In this document: positions 55,131 to 63,842 of the stretch, in pieces
How positions within the stretch are numbered: position 1 is the stretch's first letter
Layout of the letters: each line of letters opens with the position of its first letter
Assembly: GCA_015068245.1 (NCBI GenBank)
Contig: SVKU01000001.1
Coordinates: forward strand, 124,001 to 188,000
Length of the DNA: 64,000 nucleotides
Reading direction: 5' to 3'
From: Oscillospiraceae bacterium
GTDB taxonomy: Bacteria > Bacillota > Clostridia > Oscillospirales > Oscillospiraceae
Position numbers and translations under genes: made by a program
Notes under the pieces: generated by a model
Seen by the model: only the letters and a program-made list of their open reading frames with translations
Told to the model about the DNA's origin: nothing
Database searches by the model: none

Positions 55131-55160
55131 ATAAGGAGGCAGGACACCCTGCCTCCTTAT
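55131..55160 (-). terminator. Terminator of the second solute-binding protein gene
   Basis: Perfect 13-bp repeat ATAAGGAGGCAGG / CCTGCCTCCTTAT, loop ACAC, 14 bases past the stop. The following T tract is weak. Confidence 0.65.
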
Positions 55161-55173
55161 CAATAACTGAAAC

Positions 55174-56865
55174 TTATTTTGCCAGATATCTGTCAAGAGC
55201 ACCCTGACGGATGGTCATGATCTCTTCATAACCAAGTTCCATGATTGTGTTCACATATTCATCCCAAGTTGCTTCAATGTCAACTTCACCCATGATGAAC
55301 TTCAGAGCCATCTCTTCCTGATAGGTTTCAATGTCAGTCTGGAGAGTTGCAACTTCGGTGGATTCCTCAGGGCTGAGAGAATAGTTGGGAACAGTCTTGT
55401 CATAGCTGTTGAAAGTGCTGATCCAAATATCAACAGCTTCCTTCTGTGCTTCATCATAGGTCAGCTGATTAACAGAAAGGTCAACCAGTCCGGGAAGACC
55501 GGGGTTGATGAAGGCGCTCTGGGCACCCTGATAACCGAGCTTATGGTTCATAATGAAATCGGTAAACATGGGAGTGCCGTCTTCCTGATATTCAAATGTG
55601 GTGCCTTCAATACCGAAGTTGCCCAGGATACGGCCTTCTTCGGTAAACAGATAGTCGATCATGCCAAGAGCAAGAGGAATGTTTTCTTCTTCGCAGTTGG
55701 TGGAGATGGACAGAGCGTACTTGTCGGAAACCTTGCTGGGGATCTTGCAGGTGTCGAGTACCTGACCTTCTTCCAGAAGCATCTGAGGCATAGCTCTCAG
55801 TTCAAAATCGGGATTGGAATGGTTTTTGCGATAGGTGGATATGGAGACAACGTCCTCATTATACATACCTGCCAGATCCTGATATACGCAGGCCTCAGGA
55901 GGCTTGGTCTGGCTGTAATCGTTGGAAAGGAAATCGTGATAGATATAACCCTTTTCGTACCATTCATTCATCTTGAGGAAGTAATTCTTTGCATTTTCGG
56001 TAATGGAATAGTCAACAAGATCACCGTTTTCCATAACGGTTCCGCTTTCATAAGCAGTTGCAAGGAACTCAAGTCTGGGAGATGCGGCCAGCAGAACGAT
56101 GGGCTGTTCAAGTTCAAGTTCAGTCTTGAAAGCTTCAAGAACTGCGTCATATTCTTCCAGAGTTACAGGCATATCCATACCGATCTTGTCGAGGAAGTCC
56201 TGACGGCACCAGAAGCCCTGGTCCTGATAGAAATAGTCTGAATAAAGTCCGTAGATATTACCGAGCTGACCTTCATCATCAAGCATATATCGACGAATGT
56301 TTTCGTCATCACCGATAGCATTGCGGAAAGAAGGCATGCATTCTTCGACATAAGGCCAGATGTCTATAACAACTTCTTCAGCAATAGCCTGAGTTATACC
56401 ACCGGTATAAACCTTGTTGGCTCCCTGCATAATATCGGTCATATCGCCTGCTGCAACCATCAGGTTAAACTTTTCGGACTGAGTCTCGGTATCAACTACG
56501 GTTATATCGAGATGTACACCGGTGATCTCTTCAAGTTTTGCAAAGGTTTCACATTCAGTGGGGCTGCAGAAAGTGGACAGGAAAGGAGGCCATGCCTGCC
56601 AATAAGTCAGGGTGGTCACTTCGTCACAAAGAGGATAGCTCAGGGGCTCGAGAGGTACATATCCCTCCGGTTCGGCAGGTTCCTCAACTTCTGTTTCTTC
56701 AGCAGGAGCTTCTTCAGGAGTTTCAGCAGGAGCTTCAGCTTCTTCTGCCGGTGCTTCTTCCACAACTTCGGATTCTACGGGTTCGGCTTCTTTCGAGCCG
56801 CAGCCGGCAGTAAGAGCAAACAGCATAACAAGCGCAAGAAGCATACATATTAATCTTTTACTCAT
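55174..56865 (-). CDS. Extracellular solute-binding lipoprotein (family 1), orphan paralogue
   Basis: A 563-residue lipoprotein with lipobox LTAGC (Cys near residue 22) and an acidic Glu/Pro/Ala linker to about residue 68. The core shows SEKFNLMVAAGDMTDIM near 129-145, then YTGGITQAIAEEVVIDI and a TWDEYVNTIMELGY...LDRYLAK tail (abbreviated). These align with the protein at 22321, so the two are paralogues. No permease or ATPase is adjacent. AAAGGAG precedes ATG 56865. It lies between the SnoaL-like operon and the divergent metallophosphoesterase gene. Confidence 0.85.
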   Translation of the reverse strand: MSKRLICMLLALVMLFALTAGCGSKEAEPVESEVVEEAPAEEAEAPAETPEEAPAEETEVEEPAEPEGYVPLEPLSYPLCDEVTTLTYWQAWPPFLSTFCSPTECETFAKLEEITGVHLDITVVDTETQSEKFNLMVAAGDMTDIMQGANKVYTGGITQAIAEEVVIDIWPYVEECMPSFRNAIGDDENIRRYMLDDEGQLGNIYGLYSDYFYQDQGFWCRQDFLDKIGMDMPVTLEEYDAVLEAFKTELELEQPIVLLAASPRLEFLATAYESGTVMENGDLVDYSITENAKNYFLKMNEWYEKGYIYHDFLSNDYSQTKPPEACVYQDLAGMYNEDVVSISTYRKNHSNPDFELRAMPQMLLEEGQVLDTCKIPSKVSDKYALSISTNCEEENIPLALGMIDYLFTEEGRILGNFGIEGTTFEYQEDGTPMFTDFIMNHKLGYQGAQSAFINPGLPGLVDLSVNQLTYDEAQKEAVDIWISTFNSYDKTVPNYSLSPEESTEVATLQTDIETYQEEMALKFIMGEVDIEATWDEYVNTIMELGYEEIMTIRQGALDRYLAK

Positions 56866-56911
56866 AGTATTTCTCCTTTCTCAAATAAGAAATAAATATG
56901 TATCCAAACAA

Positions 56912-56940
56912 ATTGTAATACTAATTTCATGATGCTTCAA
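56912..56940 (-). promoter_or_regulatory. Probable promoter of the second solute-binding protein gene
   Basis: On the minus strand, TTGAAG (56940-56935) and TACAAT (56917-56912), 17 bp apart. A second possible promoter (TTGAAA, 16 bp, TATATT) lies about 45 bases farther upstream. The rest of the 325-bp divergent region to 57190 shows no gene. Confidence 0.55.
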
Positions 56941-57123
56941 CAGACATAAACGTAAATATACTATCACTTTTCACACTTTCAACACAATAAAAGTTTTACA
57001 AACCGAAGTGTTTTTACTGCTGATCATATAATGACACGTTGTTGCAACGACATTCCGAATCATGAGTGAAGAATTAAGAAACAAATGCACAAAACAGATA
57101 ATAAAATAAACATTAGTACATAA

Positions 57124-57152
57124 TTGACATTTTTACTCCAAGGTGGTAACAT
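57124..57152 (+). promoter_or_regulatory. Probable promoter of the metallophosphoesterase gene
   Basis: TTGACA (57124-57129) and TAACAT (57147-57152), 17 bp apart, 38 bases before the start codon. Confidence 0.55.
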
Positions 57153-57190
57153 TAAAATTGCACATTTGTACAAAGAATGGAGGAAATAGA

Positions 57191-59281
57191 ATGAAGTGTA
57201 CAAAGCGTTTCGTGAGCATCATGCTGGTTCTCTGCATGGCTCTCACACTGCTCCCCATGAGCGTTCTCGCCACTTATACTTACGCTGATAACGGCTTCAA
57301 ACCCGTTGAGGTATATGGCGAAAACTCTCTGTTCATTTCTGACATCCATGCCGAAGGCGAAACCAATGCCAGACTTGAACAGCTGCTCAAGCTTGCTGAC
57401 CCCAACAAGGAAATCGCTATCATTTCCGTTGGCGGCGACTACGAAGCCGGTATGGATTACCGTCTTGGCGACGTAACCGACTCCCGTTCCGGCGCAGCTT
57501 GTATTGTATCCACCAACAAGCTGATCGACGAATACTATGGCTCCTCTGAAAAGTGGGGATGCGAAGATCCCGACTGCAACAACTGCCATGTTTCCATCGT
57601 CTACACCAAGGGCAACCACGAATCCGGCAAAGCCGACTGGAAAGGTTATGGCAAAAGCACCGACGCATATCTGAATGCAGAAGCTGCAGCTCTGAACGAT
57701 CAGATCAATGCTGACTTCCTCGCTTTCACCGAATGGCCCGACTCCGGTCACGTTGCAACCGTTTATGCCGACGAAACCAAGACCACCGTTGTTTACTATC
57801 TGTATGCAATGGGTTGGCAGTGCAACGGCGGCGACAAGTCCATGCAGTTCAGCTACGACGAAAGCGTCGGTCTGATGAAGGACTTTGAAAAGTGGTATGC
57901 CGAAACCGGCAACGATGGCAGCATTCCCGTTTTCATCGTTTCCCACAGCCCCATTCACTACTACAATGATCGTCGTACCCCCTATCATGCAGCTAACGCT
58001 ATCGAAACTTTCAACAAGTATCCGAACCTCGTTTTCTGCTGGGGCCACAACCACACCGAACGCGATCCCCTTTACACCACCGTTCTTGAATCCGGTGACC
58101 TTATGACCGTACAGCTTGACGACGGCACCGTCGTTGAAAAGGAGATCCTCTTCTCCTACACTGGTCTTGGCTCCATCCGTGCCAACGGCCACATGAACGA
58201 AACCGGCTTCCTTGCTCAGTATAAGGGCATTGGCGAAGCTGACCTGACCGCCAAGAGTGTTGAACTGACTTTCTACTTCCTGGAAAACAAGGAAAACATG
58301 AAGGTTCTTGAAAGCAACGGCAACCCCCTTGTTGACGAAGACACCACCATCAACTTCTATGATCCTGCTGTTATCTCCAGAGCCGCTGTTGAAGTTGCTG
58401 CTCCCGTAACCGGCGCTGCTCCCGCTGCCGAAGTTGAATTCAGCGATCGTTTCAGCGCTGCTGTTAATTGGTCTCCCGCTGTTGAAGGCGAATTCAAGGC
58501 CGGCGTTGCTTACACTGCTGAAGTCGTTCTGACTGCTGAAGAAGGCTACAGCTTTGCTGAAGCTCCCGAATTCAATCTGAACGGTGCTAAGGCTAGCGAT
58601 GTCAAGGTTGAAGGCAACACTGCTATTCTGACCTTTGAATTCGACAGAACTCTGTACTACTCCGACGTTGCTCTCGATTCTGCATACTATAACGCCATCG
58701 GTGCTCTTACTGAGATCGGCGTAGTTAACGGTTATGGCGATGGTACCTTTGGTGTCGCTGATAAGATCACCGAAGCTCACTTTGATCTCATGATCAGCCG
58801 CTCCGGCGCTACCGGTGTTGAAATGGTTGCCGGCATGACTCGTGGTGAGGCAGCAAAGGCTATTTATGAAGCCCTTGGTCTGGCACCCGTTATCGTCCCC
58901 AGAGAAGGCAACTGCATCGTCACTTTCTCCGACGGCAGAGCTTTTGAAACAAAGATTGGCGAAGACTTCGTGTTCTTCTTCCAGTGCAACGCTCCCGGCG
59001 ACATGGGCGCTCCCGCTGAAGGTGAAGAAGGCGCCGGCATCACTGTTTCCGAAGGTAATGTTACCTATTCCAATGTTGGTGTAGGCGGACCCTTCAAGTA
59101 TCCCACCAGCGAGAAGGTAATCATCTCCGGTTTCACCGGTGATATCACTGTAACCATCACTGAAGCTGCTACCAATATGGGTGCCACTTATTCCATCTAC
59201 ACCGAAGAGGCTGACATAGCTGCTGCTATTGCTTTTGCTGAAAAGATGGCTGCCCAGATGGCTGCAAATCCCATGCATTAA
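57191..59281 (+). CDS. Secreted metallophosphoesterase with SLH-like module
   Basis: A 696-residue secreted protein with a signal peptide in residues 1-27. The calcineurin-like phosphoesterase domain covers about 38-300: FISDIHAEG, GGDYEAG, YTKGNHESG, VSHSPIHYY and CWGHNHTERD supply the two-metal ligands. Residues about 400-480 look like an Ig-type beta module. About 485-570 resemble SLH repeats (YYSDVALDSAYYNAIGAL, VVNGYGDGTFG, MTRGEAAKAIYEALGL). A Val/Thr-rich beta domain ends the chain. Codons are strongly C-biased, suggesting high expression. ATG 57191 has GGAGG. The substrate is unknown; nucleotides or phosphorylated polymers are possible. Confidence 0.85.
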   Translation: MKCTKRFVSIMLVLCMALTLLPMSVLATYTYADNGFKPVEVYGENSLFISDIHAEGETNARLEQLLKLADPNKEIAIISVGGDYEAGMDYRLGDVTDSRSGAACIVSTNKLIDEYYGSSEKWGCEDPDCNNCHVSIVYTKGNHESGKADWKGYGKSTDAYLNAEAAALNDQINADFLAFTEWPDSGHVATVYADETKTTVVYYLYAMGWQCNGGDKSMQFSYDESVGLMKDFEKWYAETGNDGSIPVFIVSHSPIHYYNDRRTPYHAANAIETFNKYPNLVFCWGHNHTERDPLYTTVLESGDLMTVQLDDGTVVEKEILFSYTGLGSIRANGHMNETGFLAQYKGIGEADLTAKSVELTFYFLENKENMKVLESNGNPLVDEDTTINFYDPAVISRAAVEVAAPVTGAAPAAEVEFSDRFSAAVNWSPAVEGEFKAGVAYTAEVVLTAEEGYSFAEAPEFNLNGAKASDVKVEGNTAILTFEFDRTLYYSDVALDSAYYNAIGALTEIGVVNGYGDGTFGVADKITEAHFDLMISRSGATGVEMVAGMTRGEAAKAIYEALGLAPVIVPREGNCIVTFSDGRAFETKIGEDFVFFFQCNAPGDMGAPAEGEEGAGITVSEGNVTYSNVGVGGPFKYPTSEKVIISGFTGDITVTITEAATNMGATYSIYTEEADIAAAIAFAEKMAAQMAANPMH

Positions 59282-59341
59282 GGTAACAAAGACCCTACCA
59301 AAACGCTTTCTAAGTCTTAACCTTTAAACGATAATAGTTTT

Positions 59342-59369
59342 AGCTCCCGCTGCAATAGCAGCGGGAGCT
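59342..59369 (+). terminator. Terminator after the metallophosphoesterase gene
   Basis: Perfect 12-bp repeat AGCTCCCGCTGC / GCAGCGGGAGCT, loop AATA, then TTCTGCG. Confidence 0.75.
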
Positions 59370-59485
59370 TTCTGCGTGCAATCAGCAAGTAAATTCATAA
59401 AAATGTTTGCCTTTAGTATACGAAAGATGTAAAATGAATAAGGAATGAAGCAAAAACCAATGAAAATAATGAAAGGAAAAATAAC

Positions 59486-60952
59486 ATGAAAGAAATACTT
59501 ACAAAAGCTCTCCCGCCTTATGGCATGCCATTGAAAGATGAGATCGGCGATAAGCCTGAAAAAGTTATGATGGGCTTCCCCGGAATGGGTCCCGGCCCGG
59601 GTGGCCCCGGTGGCCCCGGAGGACCTGGCGGACCCGGTGGTCCTTCAAATGATCCTACTGACGACCCCATGTTCCCTCGTTCTTTCAAGGCTATACCATC
59701 CTATGTCATAGAAGACAATAAGGTTACTGATTTCCCCACTGTTCATGCTCTGGAAGGTGAAATTGGCGATACAGAAGCTAAAGGAATCAAGTTCACCACT
59801 GAGGAAAAGTTCATTAACGGCATCATTGTCAAAGGCAGCAGCAAATACACCATTTCTGATGCTTATTTCAAGCTCGATGGACAGGGTGTCAACGACTTTG
59901 ATGGTATCGGTTCCGCAGTCATGGTAACCGACGATGCCGAACTCACTGTTAAAGACAGCTATATCGAAACCAACGGCGTTATTCGCCCCTGTACTGCCTG
60001 TGCAGGCAAAGCTACTCTTATCGTTGATAACTGTAAGGTTTACGGCAACAGTGGTCCCCTGCCCGACTACTACGACAAGGAAAATCCCATCAAGGGACCC
60101 GGTATGATGGAACCTCCTGCAGGTCTGTTCCTGGGCGGTACCTGTCGTACTCACCTTTCTGTTGGCACTACCAAGACTTATTATAAGAACACCTATATTG
60201 AAGCCGAAGGCTGGGCAGCACTTTCCACCGATAATGGACGTGATTTGTATCTGCAAGCAGATAACTGCGATGTAATTGTTCGTAATGTTGGTTATGGCGT
60301 TTATGCTGACGGCGGCTGTAATGTAGTGCTGAATGACTGCCGCATTAAAGTAGCTACCCACGCCGGTATCCTCGCCGGAGATTTTACCGCTGTATTCAAA
60401 GGCTGTACCGTCACATCCGGCCGATATGACTTTATGTGCCACGATCTTTCAGGCGGTGCTTCTTCCGCTGCTCCTCTTGAGATACGCAACTGCAGCTGTT
60501 ATGCGGAGGACGAAGTTATCCGCATTAAGAGCCACAATGTCCATATCGACATTGCCGACTCCAAACTGAAATCCCCAAATTACATTGTACACGCTTTCGT
60601 GAACGACGACTCTGACGGCGGAGTTCTTCCCGAAGATGCCATACCTTATGGAAATAAACTGTATGTTACGGGATCTGAATTGGAAGGTGATATCGTTAAT
60701 GAGGATATTCGCTGCATGGCAATAATTCTCAAGGATTCAAAAGTTAAAGGCGCTATTGTAGGTTCATACCTTCAGATTGAAAATTCCGAATGGTTTGCAA
60801 CGAAAGATTCAGTCATTGCTCTTGTAAATTGCAAAGCTGTCGACGGAATTGACGCTGCTGACGGTGTTACCATCAAGGCGATCGCTTCCGAAGGAACCAC
60901 CCTTTCCGGTGAATATGATCTTCCTTCAGGCGGCAAACTTATTGTTGAATAA
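59486..60952 (+). CDS. Beta-helix-like protein with Gly-Gly-Pro tract, no signal peptide
   Basis: A 488-residue protein. Residues 1-55 are MKEILTKALPPYG followed by a Gly/Pro tract (PGMGPGPGG, then repeated GGP to about residue 53). There is no hydrophobic signal. The rest is a repeated strand-turn architecture paralogous to the secreted protein at 20178 (AVMVTDDAELTVKDSYIETNG, PPAGLFLGGTCRTHLSVG, GWAALSTDNGRDLYLQADN). A cysteine-containing stretch, IRPCTACAGKATL, lies near residue 170. AAAGGAAAAATAAC precedes ATG 59486. Location is predicted cytoplasmic unless exported by an unusual route. The function is unknown. Confidence 0.72.
   Translation: MKEILTKALPPYGMPLKDEIGDKPEKVMMGFPGMGPGPGGPGGPGGPGGPGGPSNDPTDDPMFPRSFKAIPSYVIEDNKVTDFPTVHALEGEIGDTEAKGIKFTTEEKFINGIIVKGSSKYTISDAYFKLDGQGVNDFDGIGSAVMVTDDAELTVKDSYIETNGVIRPCTACAGKATLIVDNCKVYGNSGPLPDYYDKENPIKGPGMMEPPAGLFLGGTCRTHLSVGTTKTYYKNTYIEAEGWAALSTDNGRDLYLQADNCDVIVRNVGYGVYADGGCNVVLNDCRIKVATHAGILAGDFTAVFKGCTVTSGRYDFMCHDLSGGASSAAPLEIRNCSCYAEDEVIRIKSHNVHIDIADSKLKSPNYIVHAFVNDDSDGGVLPEDAIPYGNKLYVTGSELEGDIVNEDIRCMAIILKDSKVKGAIVGSYLQIENSEWFATKDSVIALVNCKAVDGIDAADGVTIKAIASEGTTLSGEYDLPSGGKLIVE
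59590..59644. repeat. Short 9-bp tandem array encoding Gly-Gly-Pro
   Basis: About five copies of a GGNGGNCCN-type 9-mer at the 5' end of the beta-helix gene. It is the same peptide unit as in the flavoprotein at 17844, on the opposite strand and 40 kb away. Confidence 0.85.
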
Positions 60953-60956
60953 TATA

Positions 60957-60983
60957 AAATCGGCATCCATTCGGATGCCGATT
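60957..60983. terminator. Bidirectional terminator between the beta-helix gene and the NifX-like gene
   Basis: AATCGGCATCC / GGATGCCGATT, 11-bp arms, loop ATTC, between converging genes. Confidence 0.8.
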
Positions 60984-60987
60984 CTTA

Positions 60988-61347
60988 TTATTCATGATGG
61001 TGATCGTGATCACCGTGATTATGATGGCAGACAGCACCTGTGGATTTAAGTTCTCCCTTAAGGTATGCTTCAACGGCAGCAGTAGCATCACCCTGAGCAC
61101 CAACAATTACTTCGATGTTTCTGGAATTGAAAATCTCAACTGCAGCGGCACCCATACCGCCTGCGATAATTACTTCTGCTCCCATATCACCAAGGAAATT
61201 GGGCAGAAAGCCGGGCTTATGACCCGGATTGGGAATGGTCTGTACATCGATAATTTTTCCGCCCTCAGTGAGGAAAATGGTAAAGTTTTCGCAATGTCCA
61301 AAATGACCGGATACCTGTGTTCCCATACAAGCTACAGAAATTTTCAT
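60988..61347 (-). CDS. NifB/NifX-type Fe-Mo cofactor-binding-like protein with His-rich tail
   Basis: A 119-residue protein of the dinitrogenase iron-molybdenum cofactor family. It starts MKISVACMGTQVSGHFGHCENF. LGDMGAEVIIAGGMGAAAV is near 53-71. The last residues are rich in His, Asp and Gly (CHHNHGDHDHHHE), which suggests metal binding. No nitrogenase is in the window. Such proteins accompany MinD-ferredoxin ATPases in anaerobes and may carry iron-sulfur or molybdenum clusters. It is the last gene of the operon, 14 bases after the second MinD-like gene. Confidence 0.87.
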   Translation of the reverse strand: MKISVACMGTQVSGHFGHCENFTIFLTEGGKIIDVQTIPNPGHKPGFLPNFLGDMGAEVIIAGGMGAAAVEIFNSRNIEVIVGAQGDATAAVEAYLKGELKSTGAVCHHNHGDHDHHHE

Positions 61348-61361
61348 AAAAAACGTCTCCT

Positions 61362-62225
61362 TTAGTTATTAAGTATTTCAATAGTGTTTTTATATATTTC
61401 AAACAGCGCGTTTCTTGCCGGACAATCAAAGTATGCAATACTCTTTCCGCTGTTTATAGCCTCAGAAGCTTTTCGGTCAAACGGTACACAACCGACAAAG
61501 GGTATTGACAAATCTTTGCAGAAATTCATAATTTCCTTGGTTTTTTCAAAAGAAATATCGAATTTATTGACACATACCGCAATTTTAACTTCAAGCGAGC
61601 CTGCTGTTTTGACAAGTCTTTTCAAATCGCTTATTCCGGAAACCGATGGTTCAGTTACAATAAGTGCCATGTCAACACCGGCAACCGAAGCAATTACGGG
61701 GCAGCCGATACCCGGTGAGCCATCAATGATCTGAAGTTCACTGTCCTGGGCTTCCCTTTTCAAAGCTGCTTTAACTTCCGTGACCAATTTACCGGAGTTT
61801 CCCCTGCCCATTTTTAATCTGGCAGTGGAGAATACCCTGTAGTCCTTATAAAGTTCCATCTCTCCTGCTTCATCAGGCACCATAGATATAGCTTGCTGCG
61901 GGCAAACATGAGTACATACAGCACAACCTTCACAGGCAAACTCTTTGATTTTATATTTTCCATCATTGGCTTCAACAGAATCGAATCGGCAAACTTCAAG
62001 ACACTTTCCACAGCCTGCACAAAGGTCAGTGTTTATTGAAGCCTTTTTCGAACCCATATAGACAGTTTTATGTCCCACTGAGTCAAATGATGAAACCAAA
62101 TGGAGATTGGGCGCATCAACATCGCAATCCGCAAAAGCTTTGGCACCTGAAAAGCCAATGAAAGCAGCGGCAGTGGTAGTCTTGCCTGTACCGCCTTTAC
62201 CGCTGAGTATAAGCAGTCTTTTCAT
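61362..62225 (-). CDS. MinD-superfamily ATPase with inserted ferredoxin domain (second copy)
   Basis: A 287-residue P-loop ATPase starting LLILSGKGGTGKTTTAAAFIG (deviant Walker A). An inserted 2x4Fe-4S ferredoxin domain lies at about residues 65-115 with CAGCGKCLEVC and CEGCAVCTHVC. The later block is IDGSPGIGCPVIASVAGVD. Relatives are believed to act in Fe-S cluster or cofactor handling. It overlaps the preceding paralogue by 4 bases. Confidence 0.9.
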   Translation of the reverse strand: MKRLLILSGKGGTGKTTTAAAFIGFSGAKAFADCDVDAPNLHLVSSFDSVGHKTVYMGSKKASINTDLCAGCGKCLEVCRFDSVEANDGKYKIKEFACEGCAVCTHVCPQQAISMVPDEAGEMELYKDYRVFSTARLKMGRGNSGKLVTEVKAALKREAQDSELQIIDGSPGIGCPVIASVAGVDMALIVTEPSVSGISDLKRLVKTAGSLEVKIAVCVNKFDISFEKTKEIMNFCKDLSIPFVGCVPFDRKASEAINSGKSIAYFDCPARNALFEIYKNTIEILNN

Positions 62226-63055
62226 ATTTCGGCCTCCTCTTCAATGCGTTTAAGGAGGTCAGTGAACATACTAAAAACTCCGTTATCTTCCCGCACAGCA
62301 ACTTTACCTGCGGAACACAGGGAAGCTGTTTGTTCACTGAATGGTATTCGCATCAGAATGTTAATGTTATTATCTTTACAAAACTGCTCAAGAGGTGCGT
62401 AAGCTGAAGTTTCTTTATTAATGACAACACCACATCTTTTGCCAAGCAGAGTTACCAATTCATAAACCATTTTAAAATTGTGCAGTCCAAATGCAGTTGG
62501 TTCCGCAACAATAACACAATAGTCTGAATCCATGACGCTCTCCATTACTGAACACCCACTGCCGGGCGGGCAATCAATTACAATAAGAGTGTCATTCTGG
62601 TGCTGCAATGCCTGTGAAATCACTTTAACACCTGATGCCTCACCTGTATCAAGTATTCCGGTTACAACAGTTACATTCCCTGATACCCCTGTTTCAACAA
62701 CACCAATGTGTTTTTTGTCCTCATATATTGCGTTTTCCGGGCAGAGCACTAAACAGCCTCCACAGCTGTGACAAAGCTGCGGGAAGAATCTTGGCTTGTC
62801 CTTTATAAACAGGACTGAATTGAACTGACATACTTCTGCACATTTTCGACAGCCAATACACTTTTCAATGTTGAATCCGGGAATCATTGTGAAAACATCT
62901 TCTGCAACTACATTCTGAGGCTTTAAAAAAAGATGACCATTTGGTTCCTCAACATCACAGTCGATATATGCAGCTTTAGACGATGCGGCAGCCAGATTGA
63001 CTGATACAAAGGTTTTGCCTGTACCGCCTTTTCCACTGAGAACAGCAAGCTTCAT
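62222..63055 (-). CDS. MinD-superfamily ATPase with inserted ferredoxin domain (first copy)
   Basis: A 277-residue paralogue of the next gene. It starts LAVLSGKGGTGKTFVSVNLA, and its ferredoxin insert carries CIGCRKCAEVC and CHSCGGCLVLC near residues 60-110. The block IDCPPGSGCSVMESVMDSDY follows. Having two such ATPases in tandem suggests a heterodimer that couples ATP use to cluster or electron transfer. It overlaps the genes on both sides by 4 bases each. Confidence 0.9.
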   Translation of the reverse strand: MKLAVLSGKGGTGKTFVSVNLAAASSKAAYIDCDVEEPNGHLFLKPQNVVAEDVFTMIPGFNIEKCIGCRKCAEVCQFNSVLFIKDKPRFFPQLCHSCGGCLVLCPENAIYEDKKHIGVVETGVSGNVTVVTGILDTGEASGVKVISQALQHQNDTLIVIDCPPGSGCSVMESVMDSDYCVIVAEPTAFGLHNFKMVYELVTLLGKRCGVVINKETSAYAPLEQFCKDNNINILMRIPFSEQTASLCSAGKVAVREDNGVFSMFTDLLKRIEEEAEI

Positions 63056-63408
63056 AAAATCCCTATATAACCTCCGTGAAATGATGTAAGCTCTTCCAGC
63101 TTACCGGCTTTAAACGCAGAAATATTATCATCTGCAAATTCATATGCAGACTTGAAAATCTGAATTTCCGCTGCTTTCATAACTTCCGCAGCGTTTTCAC
63201 CGCATCGCTTTGTGATCAGAACATCAGCTTCAGCGTCAACAACACACTGGGCAGCTTTCATACCTGCTCCCCCCTGTGCCTCTGCACCGGGATTGGGTAA
63301 AAAGCTTTGTTCTCCGGTTTCAGTATTACACACCAGAAACAATGGTGTTCTGCCAAAAGCAACACAAACACTCTTTTTATCGTCATCAACGGGAATTGCG
63401 ATTATCAC
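63052..63408 (-). CDS. NifB/NifX-type cofactor-binding-like protein
   Basis: A 118-residue protein of the same family as the gene at 60988. It starts MIIAIPVDDDKKSVCVAFGR, with GGAGMKAAQCVVDAEADVLITKRCGENAAEV mid-chain (abbreviated here as two blocks around residues 46-75). There is no His-rich tail. It overlaps the MinD-like gene downstream and the DUF134 gene upstream by 4 bases each, so translation is coupled through the operon. Confidence 0.87.
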   Translation of the reverse strand: MIIAIPVDDDKKSVCVAFGRTPLFLVCNTETGEQSFLPNPGAEAQGGAGMKAAQCVVDAEADVLITKRCGENAAEVMKAAEIQIFKSAYEFADDNISAFKAGKLEELTSFHGGYIGIL

Positions 63409-63776
63409 TGCATACCCTCCTTAATTTCACAGGCTCTTCGATGTTTTCTGCAGCCGCCGCAGGCACAGTATGTCTCTTCACCACTGCAAAGCTGATATTC
63501 TCCGCCTTCAATTCGCAATGTCAGCCCCATAACCAAAGCACGGGCAACTTTTCTTCTGGCATTGTTATAAATCTGCTGCGCAGTGGTTCTGGCGACTTTC
63601 ATATATTCACTGCACTGTTCCTGTGTAAAGCCTTCGTTATCAATGAGCCGTATAGATTCATATTCATCGACGGTCATAATAATGATTTCGTCAGACACCT
63701 CATCAGTATTAACAGGTGCAAACTGGTTGACTCTTGGCAGGCAGCATACTTTTCTGCATTTTCTGGGGCGCGGCAT
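63405..63776 (-). CDS. DUF134 (UPF0251) family helix-turn-helix protein
   Basis: A 123-residue protein starting MPRPRKCRKVCCLP, the family hallmark. A sigma-region-4-like HTH (EYESIRLIDNEGFTQEQCSE, then ARTTAQQIYNNARRKVA) lies near residues 38-75, and a cysteine cluster YCACGGCRKHRRAC is at the C-terminus. It is first gene of the operon and likely binds DNA, perhaps responding to a metal or an Fe-S state through its cysteines. It could regulate its own promoter. GGAGGG precedes ATG 63776. Confidence 0.9.
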   Translation of the reverse strand: MPRPRKCRKVCCLPRVNQFAPVNTDEVSDEIIIMTVDEYESIRLIDNEGFTQEQCSEYMKVARTTAQQIYNNARRKVARALVMGLTLRIEGGEYQLCSGEETYCACGGCRKHRRACEIKEGMQ

Positions 63777-63797
63777 AAGCGTCCCTCCTTCTGTTTA

Positions 63798-63809
63798 TGG
63801 CATATGTCA
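63798..63809. promoter_or_regulatory. Operator-like element, copy 1
   Basis: TGGCATATGTCA, 22 bases upstream of the DUF134 start and downstream of the -10 box. Two further copies lie upstream. Confidence 0.6.
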
Positions 63810-63814
63810 CTTTA

Positions 63815-63842
63815 ATTATACAAAATAATTGGCATATGTCAA
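63815..63842 (-). promoter_or_regulatory. Sigma-A promoter of the DUF134-MinD operon
   Basis: On the minus strand, TTGACA (63842-63837) and TATAAT (63820-63815), 16 bp apart. Both are exact consensus. The -35 box overlaps the second operator copy. Confidence 0.8.

Noticed and set aside
57152..59278. Very long open frame (about 708 codons) antisense to the metallophosphoesterase gene
   Set aside because: It arises from the strong codon bias of the real gene on the other strand. There is no ribosome site and no family pattern.
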